From Bradyrhizobium sp. (GTDB lineage: Bacteria; Pseudomonadota; Alphaproteobacteria; Rhizobiales; Xanthobacteraceae): a stretch of DNA of 12,300 nucleotides. Shown in pieces: positions 1 through 6,162 of this stretch. Position 1 is the first letter of the stretch, and every line of letters starts with the position of its first letter. Where the stretch lies: the NCBI GenBank assembly GCA_028290305.1, contig JAQGKC010000348.1, positions 1 through 12,300 of the forward strand. The letters are read 5' to 3'. Under the pieces are notes generated by a model, which ran no database searches, was not told the DNA's origin, and worked only from the letters and a program-made list of their open reading frames with translations. The translations under genes and the position numbers were made by a program.

Positions 1-365
1 TGCGGTTTGCGCACCAATCGTGCTGCCTCACGGATCGGCAGCCAGATCGCCTGCCGCTGCCCACGCTCGGGCCATCGCTTTTTCTGCTGCTTAACCTTGA
101 ACGGAAACAGCCTGACGTCGCAGGCGATCTTACGCTTGCCCTTCTTGTGGCACTTATATCGACCGACCGACTTCGCACTGATCTTCCCGACGAGCCCGGC
201 TTCCTCGAAGGCTTCGATCGCAGCCGTGCCGTGCGGCGTTTCCTCGAGCATTGGCCAGCCCTTAGGCACCGACCAGCGCCGCTTGCGCCGCGTCGTCACC
301 AGCATCACGCTGATGTCGGCTTTGTCGACGCGAAACGGAAGAGCTGCAAATTGCCTACTGGCCAT
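1..365 (-). CDS. NUDIX hydrolase, 3' end cut by window edge
   Basis: A 121-codon reading frame runs off the left edge without a stop, so the C-terminus is missing. NUDIX enzymes cleave nucleoside diphosphates linked to another group. The VPKGWP motif (residues ~36-41), typical of small diphosphoinositol-polyphosphate-phosphohydrolase-like NUDIX proteins of rhizobia, is followed by a NUDIX box at residues ~39-61 of the form G-x5-E-x7-I-E-A-F-E-E-A-G-L. The Arg that normally starts the REUxEE part is Ile here; the catalytic glutamates are kept. The start ATG at 365 is well supported: an in-frame TAA lies 12 nt upstream and AAGGGG sits at ribosome-binding distance. A stress-type promoter lies 26 nt upstream. 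The family call is firm; the substrate is not known. Confidence 0.85.
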   Translation of the reverse strand, partial: MASRQFAALPFRVDKADISVMLVTTRRKRRWSVPKGWPMLEETPHGTAAIEAFEEAGLVGKISAKSVGRYKCHKKGKRKIACDVRLFPFKVKQQKKRWPERGQRQAIWLPIREAARLVRKP

Positions 366-390
366 CGATGCCCCTTACTGCTCGAACGCG

Positions 391-415
391 AACTTGGAAC
401 AGACGCATTTGTTCC
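391..415 (-). promoter_or_regulatory. EcfG-type promoter P1, upstream of NUDIX gene
   Basis: On the minus strand GGAAC (415-411) is followed after 16 nt by AGTT (394-391). The sigma-EcfG consensus of Rhizobiales is GGAAC-N16/17-cGTT, so only the first base of the -10 differs. Expected transcript start is near 384, about 20 nt before the NUDIX ATG. Confidence 0.5.
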
Positions 416-484
416 TGTATATCGCACTGAGCAGACTGCAATATATCGAATGACTAGCGCAGGTGTGCGACTCCGGTGCAGCAG

Positions 485-525
485 GCCGCGGACCTCGAGC
501 GTGGCCCGGCCGCGGCGTTTTTTTT
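485..525 (+). terminator. GC hairpin plus T8, terminator-like
   Basis: GCCGCGG (485-491) can pair with CCGCGGC (510-516) across an 18-nt loop and is followed by eight T residues (518-525). This is the form of an intrinsic terminator. However, no plus-strand gene lies upstream in the window, and the T tract directly abuts the -35 of promoter P2. It may instead shield the promoter from upstream transcription or act as an A/T-rich upstream element. Confidence 0.35.
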
Positions 526-551
526 GGAACCTCGACGATTCCTGTTGCGTT
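526..551 (+). promoter_or_regulatory. EcfG-type promoter P2, upstream of small membrane protein
   Basis: GGAAC (526-530), a 17-nt spacer, then CGTT (548-551) is a full match to the EcfG general-stress consensus. The expected transcript start near 558 leaves a leader of about 20 nt before the ATG at 579. Confidence 0.7.
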
Positions 552-578
552 TCTGACGGTCGTCAACCGACCGGGACA

Positions 579-821
579 ATGGCCATGCGCATGGGAACTA
601 TCGCACTGTCGGCGGCCCTTTTGATCATGCTCGCCGGAGCCGGCTATTACGCCTATCTCGGATTGACGATTCCGGGCGAAGCAATGCCGGGCAACGGCTA
701 CGTCGCATTGGCGCTGGGAGCCGTGTTTTCGCTGATCGTTGGTTGCGGCTTGATGGCGCTGGTCTTCTATAGCAGCCGGCGGGGCTATGATGAGCCACCA
801 CATTACCGGAACGATCGCTGA
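579..821 (+). CDS. small two-helix membrane protein, unknown function
   Basis: An 80-residue protein with two hydrophobic segments at residues ~6-28 and ~40-64, separated by a short polar linker (IPGEAMPGNG). A charged tail starting SSRRGYDEPP probably lies in the cytoplasm. I do not recognise a named family, although similar short proteins occur in rhizobial genomes. The open frame extends far upstream, but the upstream part has no protein character and lies before promoter P2, so the start must be one of the ATGs at 579, 585 or 591; no strong Shine-Dalgarno separates them. It is followed 38 nt later by the yeeE remnant and may have been its operon partner. Expression under general stress is inferred from P2. 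Confidence 0.65.
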   Translation: MAMRMGTIALSAALLIMLAGAGYYAYLGLTIPGEAMPGNGYVALALGAVFSLIVGCGLMALVFYSSRRGYDEPPHYRNDR

Positions 822-859
822 GCCAGCGTAACCAGAGTTGCATCGAAGAGGTTTTGAGT

Positions 860-1250
860 ATGACCGATCTATCGGTCGACGCACCACTTCTAACCGGACG
901 TTCCCCCTCGCTTAGCATCGACGGCAAGGTTGCCGCGCTTGCGGCGGTGATCCTGGCGGGGGGAGCGGCAGCGATCTCGTGGCGGCAGGGCGCGCTTTAT
1001 CTCCTTGGAGGCGCGCTGGGTTTATCGCTTTATCATGCGCTGTTCGGATTTACTTCGGCATGGCGGGTATTCATTGCGGACCGCCGTGGTGCGGGTCTCC
1101 GCGCAAATGAACGTCGGTGCCTATTTCAGCGGAATCGCCTCGGGCAGCCTGCACGGCTGGTTTTGGCTCGTTGCCGCTTTTGCGGGAAGCATTATCGGGA
1201 CAGGTCTGCGTCCCGTGTTTGGGTTAAGCGTGGAATATACGAAAAGCTAG
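860..1250 (+). pseudogene. YeeE/YedE-type transporter, internal deletion and frameshift
   Basis: YeeE/YedE proteins are polytopic membrane proteins of about 350-400 residues that import thiosulfate or related sulfur species. Only the two ends are left here. The N-terminal ~70 residues read in frame from ATG 860, which is preceded by AGAGG at 8 nt, and include the family-typical LGLSLYHALFGFTSAWRVFI and RRGAGLRA. A different frame then reads AQMNVGAYFSG, SGSLHGWFWLVAA and GTGLRPVFGL to a stop at 1248-1250, matching the C-terminal end of the family. The core of the transporter is gone. The switch at about 1108-1115 looks like loss of one GC from a GC repeat next to the deletion junction. A functional product is very unlikely. 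Confidence 0.75.
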
Positions 1251-1308
1251 ACGCGATCCCGAAGCTGGAGCAGTCTGCAAGGACTCCTTCGTCGAAAGGC
1301 CGACTGCA

Positions 1309-1725
1309 ATGCCCATTTTCTTTTTCGACCTCACTTCCGCGGGAACACTCACTGTCGACGAGGTGGGGACGGAGTTTGCATCCCTGGAAGATGCTTATCT
1401 GGACACCTGTCGGGCCGCTCTGGACATGTCGTTCGAGAAGCTGGGCACCCGCGACGATCCTTATCGGGATTCGTTCGACATTCTCGATGCATCGCGACGT
1501 CCGCTGATGCATGTGCCGTTCTCGGATGTGCTTCAGCCGAAACCATCTGCGCGGCAGACGGTTGAACGTCGATGGAATGAGACGTTCGCCTCGTGCCGCA
1601 GGGAAATGGCCCGAGGCCGGCTTTTACGGGCTGAAGTCGGCAGCGAACTCAGAAAAGTCCAGATGACGTCTCTTGTGATCCTCGCGAACTTGAACCGGCT
1701 AAAAGCCGCGTCTGGAGACAAGTAG
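1309..1725 (+). CDS. DUF6894-like small protein
   Basis: A 138-residue soluble protein. The start MPIFFFDLTSAGTLTVDEVG, then a conserved-looking DEVGTEFASLEDAYLDTCRAA, fits the DUF6894 pattern (MPxFFF...D..G.e...l..A...A) common in Bradyrhizobium and Methylobacterium. That domain covers residues ~1-72. The C-terminal ~65 residues, rich in Arg and charged residues, extend beyond the usual ~75-90 residue length and have no family I recognise. ATG 1309 has AAAGG about 9 nt upstream. The function is unknown. It converges on the Crp-type regulator gene with a 22-nt gap. Confidence 0.65.
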   Translation: MPIFFFDLTSAGTLTVDEVGTEFASLEDAYLDTCRAALDMSFEKLGTRDDPYRDSFDILDASRRPLMHVPFSDVLQPKPSARQTVERRWNETFASCRREMARGRLLRAEVGSELRKVQMTSLVILANLNRLKAASGDK

Positions 1726-1731
1726 TTCGTT

Positions 1732-1750
1732 TGAGCGCGTGCTTCGCTCA
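1732..1750. terminator. small hairpin between convergent genes
   Basis: TGAGCG (1732-1737) and CGCTCA (1745-1750) form a 6-bp stem with a 7-nt loop in the gap between two converging genes. It could act as a weak two-way terminator. It lacks a T tract on either side and overlaps the last codon of the regulator gene, so the call is tentative. Confidence 0.3.
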
Positions 1751-2743
1751 GAGCGCAGCACTCATGTCTTGTCTATCTTGTTTAGAGCCCTCCCCGCCAA
1801 GCTCCAGATATCGGGGATCGAAGTCGGCGACGGCGTAAAGGCTTTCCTTGTCCCTGATCGTTAATCGACCTCGAGCGAAATCGATCAGCTTGCGGCTTCG
1901 CAATTGCTGCAGCACGCGGTTCACGTGAACGGACGAAAGGCCGAGCGTGTCGGCAAGTTCGCGCTGGGTCAGGGGGAATTCCAGCGGAACGCAATGGCCG
2001 CCACTGAGCTGCACGCGATAGCACACTTCGCATAGAAGATGCGCAAGCCGCGTCTGAGCTGCCCGCCTTCCCAACCCGATCAGCCATTCGCGCTGAATGC
2101 CAGCCTGCAACGCGGTTTCCCGCCACAACGCCTGCATGATCGCCGGGCTATTCTCCATCAACGAAAGCAGCCGCGGCAGCGGAATTTCAAGTGCTATCGC
2201 CGGCGCAAGCGTGCTGATGGACGTCAGGGATCTCCGAAGCGCGAGCTCACCGGGATTTAGCACATCGCCGGCGAGGAAAACCGCAACGATCTGTTGAGTG
2301 CCATCCTCCAGGATCCGGGCGGCGCGTGCCGTCCCGCTGCACAGGAAGAACAGCGACGGGGACAGTCCGCCCTCTTCCACGATGACCTCATCCTTGACAA
2401 ACTGGCGCGGCGGCAGAGCAGCCGCGAGCAGCGCGCGCTGATCGGAGGGAGATAACGCCATTCGCGAGGAAAGCTTATCGGCGATCGCGGTCAACTCATG
2501 CAATATCAGCGGACCTGATCGAGCCGGCCTACCTTCTTGGCCGGTCAACCGCCGGTTAGAATGCTCGAGTTCGGTCTGCCCCATCCATGTTCGAAATTCG
2601 GCATGGAATTCCAGCAATCGTGCCTCGTGCAAGAGCAGTGCCTTGACGCTGCCGTCCTTGGAAGCCGCCAAGTCACGGCGGACCGACGCAAGCTGGCGCA
2701 ATTCGCTCGGTGTCCGATTTTGGATTGAAAGCCGGCGCAACAT
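1748..2743 (-). CDS. Crp/Fnr-family transcriptional regulator with N-terminal extension
   Basis: A 331-residue protein. Residues ~98-215 form a cyclic-nucleotide-binding-type beta-roll (VIVEEGGLSPSLFFLCSGTA; then GDVLNPGELALRR). Residues ~225-300 form a Crp winged helix, with recognition motif QRELADTLGLSSVHVNRVLQ at ~260-279. At the phosphate-binding cassette it has GELALRR without the Arg-Ser pair of cAMP-binding Crp, and it has no N-terminal Cys cluster of the FNR kind, so the ligand is unknown. Most proteins of this class begin near the equivalent of residue ~78; here about 77 extra residues precede it. The ATG at 2743 has AAAGGGA at a good distance and sits 22 nt after an EcfG-type promoter, which supports the long form. 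Confidence 0.8.
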   Translation of the reverse strand: MLRRLSIQNRTPSELRQLASVRRDLAASKDGSVKALLLHEARLLEFHAEFRTWMGQTELEHSNRRLTGQEGRPARSGPLILHELTAIADKLSSRMALSPSDQRALLAAALPPRQFVKDEVIVEEGGLSPSLFFLCSGTARAARILEDGTQQIVAVFLAGDVLNPGELALRRSLTSISTLAPAIALEIPLPRLLSLMENSPAIMQALWRETALQAGIQREWLIGLGRRAAQTRLAHLLCEVCYRVQLSGGHCVPLEFPLTQRELADTLGLSSVHVNRVLQQLRSRKLIDFARGRLTIRDKESLYAVADFDPRYLELGGEGSKQDRQDMSAAL

Positions 2744-2765
2744 ACCGCATCCCTTTCACCCCCTT

Positions 2766-2790
2766 AACGCGACCACCGGTACACGGTTCC
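2766..2790 (-). promoter_or_regulatory. EcfG-type promoter P3, upstream of Crp-type regulator
   Basis: On the minus strand GGAAC (2790-2786), a 16-nt spacer and CGTT (2769-2766) match the EcfG consensus exactly. The transcript would start near 2759, giving a leader of about 15 nt that holds the AAAGGGA ribosome site. The -35 lies inside the first of two tandem palindromic repeats. Confidence 0.7.
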
Positions 2791-2821
2791 CGTGCAAAAC
2801 GCGATACGGTTCCGTGCAAAA
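2783..2821. repeat. two tandem palindrome-bearing repeats, operator-like
   Basis: ACGGTTCCCGTGCAAAA (2783-2799) and ACGGTTCCGTGCAAAA (2806-2821) are near-identical direct repeats 22-23 nt apart, about two helical turns. Each holds an inverted repeat (ACGG...CCGT). The first covers the -35 of P3, so a protein bound here could block or help sigma-EcfG. Autoregulation by the adjacent Crp-type protein is possible, but the repeats do not resemble the classic TGTGA or TTGAT half-sites. Confidence 0.5.
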
Positions 2822-3045
2822 GGAGGTTGACGATCGCGGAAAGCATTCCTAGGGACGTATCGACCTGGGGGGTTTCTTCCTGCCTGCCGGGCCCTCACCG
2901 CGCTAGCAACCAGCGAAAACGGCCCGCAACGTCCGCATCCAAAAGGACCAGTCCGGCCCCGTCCGGGCGGCGCTTCCGTCGGGCGGGTCGAGGCGCCTGA
3001 AGGCTTTTCCGGGGGTTGCCGCCCGATCCCGGGTTTGCGCCGTCG
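2822..3045. other. non-coding stretch between glycosyltransferase and regulator genes
   Basis: GC-rich DNA between the end of the GT9-like gene and the regulator's promoter region. Frames crossing it have no protein-like composition. Short GC inverted repeats such as CCGG...CCGG near 2954-2968 could end transcription of the glycosyltransferase unit, but none has a T tract. I see no RNA gene. Confidence 0.4.
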
Positions 3046-4038
3046 TCAGGCGGAGGCTCTTGATGGCTTTTGGCTGTCTTTGGCCGGTGCCAGATCCATC
3101 AGCGCGGAACGGATATCCTCGATCACACCGGTCCAATCCCCAGCGACGCGCTGGTGGAACAAGCGCACGGTCGGATACCAGTATGAGTTGCTGCCGGAAA
3201 CCGGCCACCGCCAGTCGCAATCGGCATGCAACATGATCCATGCCGGGCGACCGAGTGCCCCGGCCAAATGCGCTACCATCGTATCGACACACACCACGAG
3301 GTCCAGTTCGCAGATCCTGTGGCCCAAGGTCACGATGTCTGGCGTGCTAATGTCAGTTGCGCCGATTCCGGCGGCGATCGTGGAGGCAGCACCTCTTTGT
3401 AACGAATAGAGCCGGATGCCGTCGCGATTGAGCCGCTTCAGCAGCGGCGCCGGGACCGAGCGCCGCTTGTCCCAGTCGCCGACCTCCCAGACCAGACCAA
3501 CCGAAATGCCCTGCGGCGCCCGAACGGCCCTCCGAAAATCTCCCGTTGGCAGCGTCAGATATGGCCCGCTCACCTGGATCAGATCGCGCTCCGCCCTGAG
3601 CGCATGCGGGATTTCCATGATCTCGATATCGGTCTCAAATTCCGCGTCGGGCGTTCCATCGTGGAGCGGTATCGCGCGGTCGACGCTCTCTGCCGATCCG
3701 ATCAGGCCGAGCAGCTCGGGCTGGCACCACAACGTCATTTCGCGTATGCGCCGACGGAGCGCGGGCAGGAAGCGGGCGAACTGGATGGTATCCCCGAGGC
3801 CGTGATAGCAGCGCACCAAGACGTGGCGATCGCCCAGCGCCTCCCCTCGCCAGATCCGCTGCAGATGGCGCGGTCCGGTGTGTTTCCCGAGACCCGACCG
3901 GGAAAGGCGCGCCAGATCACGATCGCCGATCGCCCAGGCGCGCTCGAAGTCGCCGGCACGCATGGCGGAGACCCAGTCATCCGCGTCCGAGGATGAACTA
4001 TGACTCGGGCTTGCCCCCGCGGCGACCGACGGGTTCAC
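3046..4038 (-). CDS. GT9-like (heptosyltransferase-type) glycosyltransferase
   Basis: A 330-residue protein with the layout of the C-terminal glycosyltransferase domain that rhizobia often join to TPR repeats. Visible signatures are W-x-G near residues 63-65, then VRCYHGLGDTIQFARFLPAL (75-94), ISVGLVWEVGDW (178-189), YSLQ (211-214), VDTMVAHLAGALGRPAW (251-267), DWRWP (275-279) and WYPTVRLFHQ (287-296). These match heptosyltransferase-like GT9 domains, which transfer sugars in the cytoplasm during surface polysaccharide or glycoprotein synthesis. The TPR part is reduced to one short helical stretch (~22-45). Its ATG overlaps the upstream gene's stop by 4 nt (ATGA), so the two are translationally coupled. 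The donor and acceptor are unknown. Confidence 0.8.
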   Translation of the reverse strand: MNPSVAAGASPSHSSSSDADDWVSAMRAGDFERAWAIGDRDLARLSRSGLGKHTGPRHLQRIWRGEALGDRHVLVRCYHGLGDTIQFARFLPALRRRIREMTLWCQPELLGLIGSAESVDRAIPLHDGTPDAEFETDIEIMEIPHALRAERDLIQVSGPYLTLPTGDFRRAVRAPQGISVGLVWEVGDWDKRRSVPAPLLKRLNRDGIRLYSLQRGAASTIAAGIGATDISTPDIVTLGHRICELDLVVCVDTMVAHLAGALGRPAWIMLHADCDWRWPVSGSNSYWYPTVRLFHQRVAGDWTGVIEDIRSALMDLAPAKDSQKPSRASA

Positions 4039-4319
4039 GCGGCGGCGGCGGAACGCCGTACAAACTTGTGAAACCGACTGAGTTTTCCATCCTTGGTGCG
4101 GTCCTGATGCAGGAACGCCAGCCCCGCCTCGTCGAATTTACGAAAAAATTCGTTCCAGTCGATCTCCTCGAGGCGGTCTTCCTTTGGTCCAAAATCGATC
4201 CGAAGGACGCCCGCATGTCCGTTCTCTTCGGTGTCTCGCACAGTGGCGGGCCGCCCGCCCCGGTCCTCGGCCCATTTCTTGATGAACTCGTGATCGGTGG
4301 TCGTTTCGCTGTCACTCAT
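4035..4319 (-). CDS. conserved small soluble protein, unknown function
   Basis: A 94-residue acidic protein starting MSDSETTTDHEFIKKWAEDR. The pattern TTDHxxIxKWAExRGGxPATV, then GVLRIDF, then EIDWNEFFRKFDEAGLAFL recalls a hypothetical family frequent in Bradyrhizobium and relatives; no function is known. An open frame extends upstream, but ATG 4319 is preceded by AAAGGAGA at 7 nt, a near-ideal ribosome site, which fixes the start. The stop overlaps the start of the glycosyltransferase gene (ATGA). The first 8 nt overlap the end of another possible small frame (ATGAGTGA), so up to three genes may be coupled. Confidence 0.75.
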   Translation of the reverse strand: MSDSETTTDHEFIKKWAEDRGGRPATVRDTEENGHAGVLRIDFGPKEDRLEEIDWNEFFRKFDEAGLAFLHQDRTKDGKLSRFHKFVRRSAAAA

Positions 4320-4478
4320 CGGCTGTCTCCTTTGTTGCGGCGAACCGCGCCGCCCTTGTTGCGGCGGACCGCTCCGCCTCGCTCGCCATGAAACGCAGCA
4401 GGCGGATAATCGTTCTTCGTCGGCCTCCAATGATCTCGCTCAAGATGACAAGATTTTCTTCAGCTTCTTCTTCATCAT
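4312..4478 (-). pseudogene. possible small gene upstream of the two-gene unit, start unclear
   Basis: In one minus frame the segment reads as a plausible ~55-residue protein: an acidic stretch EDDEEEAEEN, then LVILSEIIGGRRRTIIRLLR, then FMASEAERSAATRAARFAAT and a stop that overlaps the next gene's ATG (ATGAGTGA). That overlap is typical of coupled genes. The frame has no ATG, GTG or TTG start before its acidic part. An ATGATG at 4478-4473, behind an ACGAGG-like site, is out of frame by one base. Loss of one A from the A run at 4457-4454 would explain this and give MMKKKLKKNLVILSEII. It could be a real gene with an odd start, a frameshifted gene, or chance. I do not recognise the product. Confidence 0.35.
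4332..4379. repeat. 24-bp tandem duplication
   Basis: Two adjacent 24-bp copies (4332-4355 and 4356-4379) differ at 3 positions; each starts TTGTTGCGGCG. The length is a multiple of three. In the minus-strand small frame the copies encode the 8-residue repeats AERSAATR and AARFAATK. A recent in-frame duplication inside a coding sequence would look like this. Confidence 0.7.
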
Positions 4479-4592
4479 CTTCTACCCTCGTTTGGTTCCT
4501 TCCGGTCCAATCGAAAATCTATCCCAGGTTAAGCCTTTTCCTTTTTTCTGCGATGAAACCCGGTCTCGCTTTGCCGTCGTGCCATCGGGGCA

Positions 4593-4617
4593 GGAACGAA
4601 GATATCGATTGCACGTT
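4593..4617 (+). promoter_or_regulatory. EcfG-type promoter P4, upstream of inositol-phosphate synthase remnant
   Basis: GGAAC (4593-4597), a 16-nt spacer and CGTT (4614-4617) match the EcfG consensus exactly. The transcript would start near 4624 and lead into the ATG at 4675 and then the CgeB-type gene. It lies in the ~355-nt divergent gap between 4319 and 4675; apart from this promoter, the palindrome at 4613 and the possible small minus frame I see nothing else there. Confidence 0.65.
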
Positions 4618-4626
4618 CATGAACGT
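4613..4626. promoter_or_regulatory. 14-bp perfect palindrome over the -10 of P4
   Basis: ACGTTCATGAACGT is a perfect inverted repeat. It covers the CGTT -10 element and the predicted start site of P4, the position where a dimeric repressor would block initiation. No such regulator is identified in the window. Confidence 0.45.
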
Positions 4627-4674
4627 ACTTACGTTTGCCGCGGACGCGCCGCGGCTCCCGGAGCGAGACAATCG

Positions 4675-4959
4675 ATGCATTCGCGTCTTCAAGACAGACG
4701 GCGCGTTCGCGTCGGTATTGTCGGAGTTGGCAATCGCACAAGCTCGTTCGTGCAGGGGCTGATGTACAATCGTGACGCCGAGTCCAACGAGCCGGTGGCC
4801 GAGCCGATGAATGTCGGCGGCTGTCACATCAGCGATGTCGAGATCTCATCGGCGTTCGACGTTAGTTCCGACGAGGTCGGCGTCGCCGAGGCAGTCCTGG
4901 CAAAGCCGCATGAAACCGGCATCCACGTGCCGCAGATCAATCAGCAGGTGCCGGCGTGA
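4675..4959 (+). pseudogene. inositol-3-phosphate synthase, N-terminal remnant
   Basis: The intact enzyme (about 360-430 residues) converts glucose 6-phosphate to inositol 3-phosphate using NAD. Only 94 residues are read here. VRVGIVGVGN then SSFVQGLMYNRDAESNEPV is the start of the Rossmann fold, and HISDVEISSAFDVS follows as in the family. It is already degraded: the usual Cys-Ala after GVGN reads Arg-Thr, the DL of MNVDLGG is missing, and the frame ends about residue 94 with GIHVPQINQQVPA. The catalytic domain is absent, so no activity is expected. Its TGA overlaps the GTG start of the next gene (GTGA), so translating the remnant may still serve to couple the glycosyltransferase. The ATG start is chosen because it directly precedes the Rossmann motif and follows P4. 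Confidence 0.7.
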
Positions 4960-6059
4960 AGATTGTGGTATTTGGCCTGACGATCTCTTCTTCGTGGGGC
5001 AACGGTCATGCCACGTTGTGGCGGGGACTGTGCAAGCATCTGGTTCGATTGGGCCATTCCGTGGTGTTTTTTGAACGCGACGCACCTTATTACGCGGGAG
5101 CGCGGGACCTGTTCGAAATACCGGGAGGTCGCCTCGTCCTGTTCGCCTCCTGGGAGGACATCAGGTCCGCAGCAAGTGCCGACGTGCTCGATGCCGACGC
5201 CGCAATCGTCACATCCTATTGTCCGGATGCGCTTGCCGCGACCGAACTGATCCTGAACCAGAATCGCGCACTTCGCGTATTCTATGACCTGGATACGCCG
5301 GTCACGCTTGCAAAGCTTGAGGCGGATGAAGCCGTCCCCTACGTCGCGCCGGGCGGCCTGGAGGGGTTCGACCTGGTGCTGAGCTTCACTGGCGGCAGAC
5401 GCCTATTCGACGAATATCGCCGCAGGCTCGGCGCGCAGGATATTCGTCCGCTCTACGGCCACGTCGATCCCGACGTCCATCGGCCGGTCCCGCCACAGCC
5501 GCATTACCAGGCCGACCTCGCTTATCTCGGCACCTATTCGGAAGACCGGCAGCAAGCGCTGGAGACCCTTTTCGTGGCGCCGGCGCGCGCGCGGCAGGAT
5601 CTCCGCTTCCTGATCGGCGGCGCGCAGTATCCGCCGGAGTTTCCGTGGTCGTCGAATATCTATTTCGTCAGACACCTTCCGCCGTCGGAACATGCCCCGT
5701 TCTTTGCCTCTTCGCGCTTGACGCTCAATGTCACCCGCCGCGCCATGGCGGAAATGGGCTGGTGTCCCTCCGGCCGCCTGTTCGAAGCCGCCGCCTGCGG
5801 GGTGCCGCTTCTCAGCGACAGCTGGCCGGGTATCGGCGATTTCTTCGAGCCGGATGAGGAGATCGTGCTGGCAAAGGACGAACGGGACTCCCTCGACGCG
5901 CTTCAACTGAGCGATGCGAAGCTATCGCGCATCGCCAGCCGCGCGCGCGAACGAACGCTGGATCAGCATAGCTCGGAGAAGCGGGCAAAGGAGCTGGTCG
6001 CACTGCTCGAACAGGCGGCGAGCCGCGGCACTCGCCAACCCGAAATCCAGGAGGCCTGA
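4956..6059 (+). CDS. CgeB-type glycosyltransferase
   Basis: A 367-residue cytoplasmic protein. The start MKIVVFGLTISSSWGNGHAT and the next block FFERDAPYYAGARDL are typical of CgeB-type glycosyltransferases (GT-B fold), which act on surface or spore glycans in other bacteria. The C-terminal glycosyl_transferase_1_2-like domain spans about residues 220-345 and holds LRFLIGGAQYP, the segment LNVTRRAMAEMGWCPSGR, and the donor-site motif RLFEAAACGVPLLSD. The GTG start at 4956 overlaps the previous stop (GTGA); CAGGTG lies upstream as a weak ribosome site. The frame is intact with normal composition, unlike its neighbours. A strong GGAGG site near its stop leads to a short frame at 6061 that goes nowhere, so the next gene of the operon appears deleted. 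Substrate unknown. Confidence 0.8.
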   Translation: MKIVVFGLTISSSWGNGHATLWRGLCKHLVRLGHSVVFFERDAPYYAGARDLFEIPGGRLVLFASWEDIRSAASADVLDADAAIVTSYCPDALAATELILNQNRALRVFYDLDTPVTLAKLEADEAVPYVAPGGLEGFDLVLSFTGGRRLFDEYRRRLGAQDIRPLYGHVDPDVHRPVPPQPHYQADLAYLGTYSEDRQQALETLFVAPARARQDLRFLIGGAQYPPEFPWSSNIYFVRHLPPSEHAPFFASSRLTLNVTRRAMAEMGWCPSGRLFEAAACGVPLLSDSWPGIGDFFEPDEEIVLAKDERDSLDALQLSDAKLSRIASRARERTLDQHSSEKRAKELVALLEQAASRGTRQPEIQEA

Positions 6060-6060
6060 C

Positions 6061-6129
6061 ATGCGGGGCATCGTTCCGGCAACACCCGGACGGCTGGAGC
6101 TGAAACCTGCATGCGGAACCCGGATGTGA
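6061..6129 (+). pseudogene. probable 5' stub of a deleted gene
   Basis: ATG 6061 has a strong GGAGG ribosome site 8 nt upstream, at the end of the CgeB-type gene, as expected for the next gene of an operon. The frame closes after 22 codons (MRGIVPATPGRLELKPACGT..., then TGA). Oxidase subunit I coding sequence begins within about 35 nt. This suggests a deletion that joined the start of one gene to the end of another. The original product cannot be told. Confidence 0.35.
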
Positions 6130-6162
6130 CGCGACGGCTTGCAATGGCGATCCTGGCCGGCC

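Noticed and set aside
147..578. Long upstream extension of the 80-residue membrane protein's frame
   Set aside because: The part up to 365 is antisense to the NUDIX gene, and the whole extension lies upstream of promoter P2.
2804..2821. Second GGAAC in the tandem repeats as a further stress promoter
   Set aside because: At 16 or 17 nt the -10 position reads CGGG or GGGA, not NGTT.
5403..5906. Minus-strand frame of 167 codons
   Set aside because: It is complementary to the intact CgeB-type glycosyltransferase and has no protein family character.
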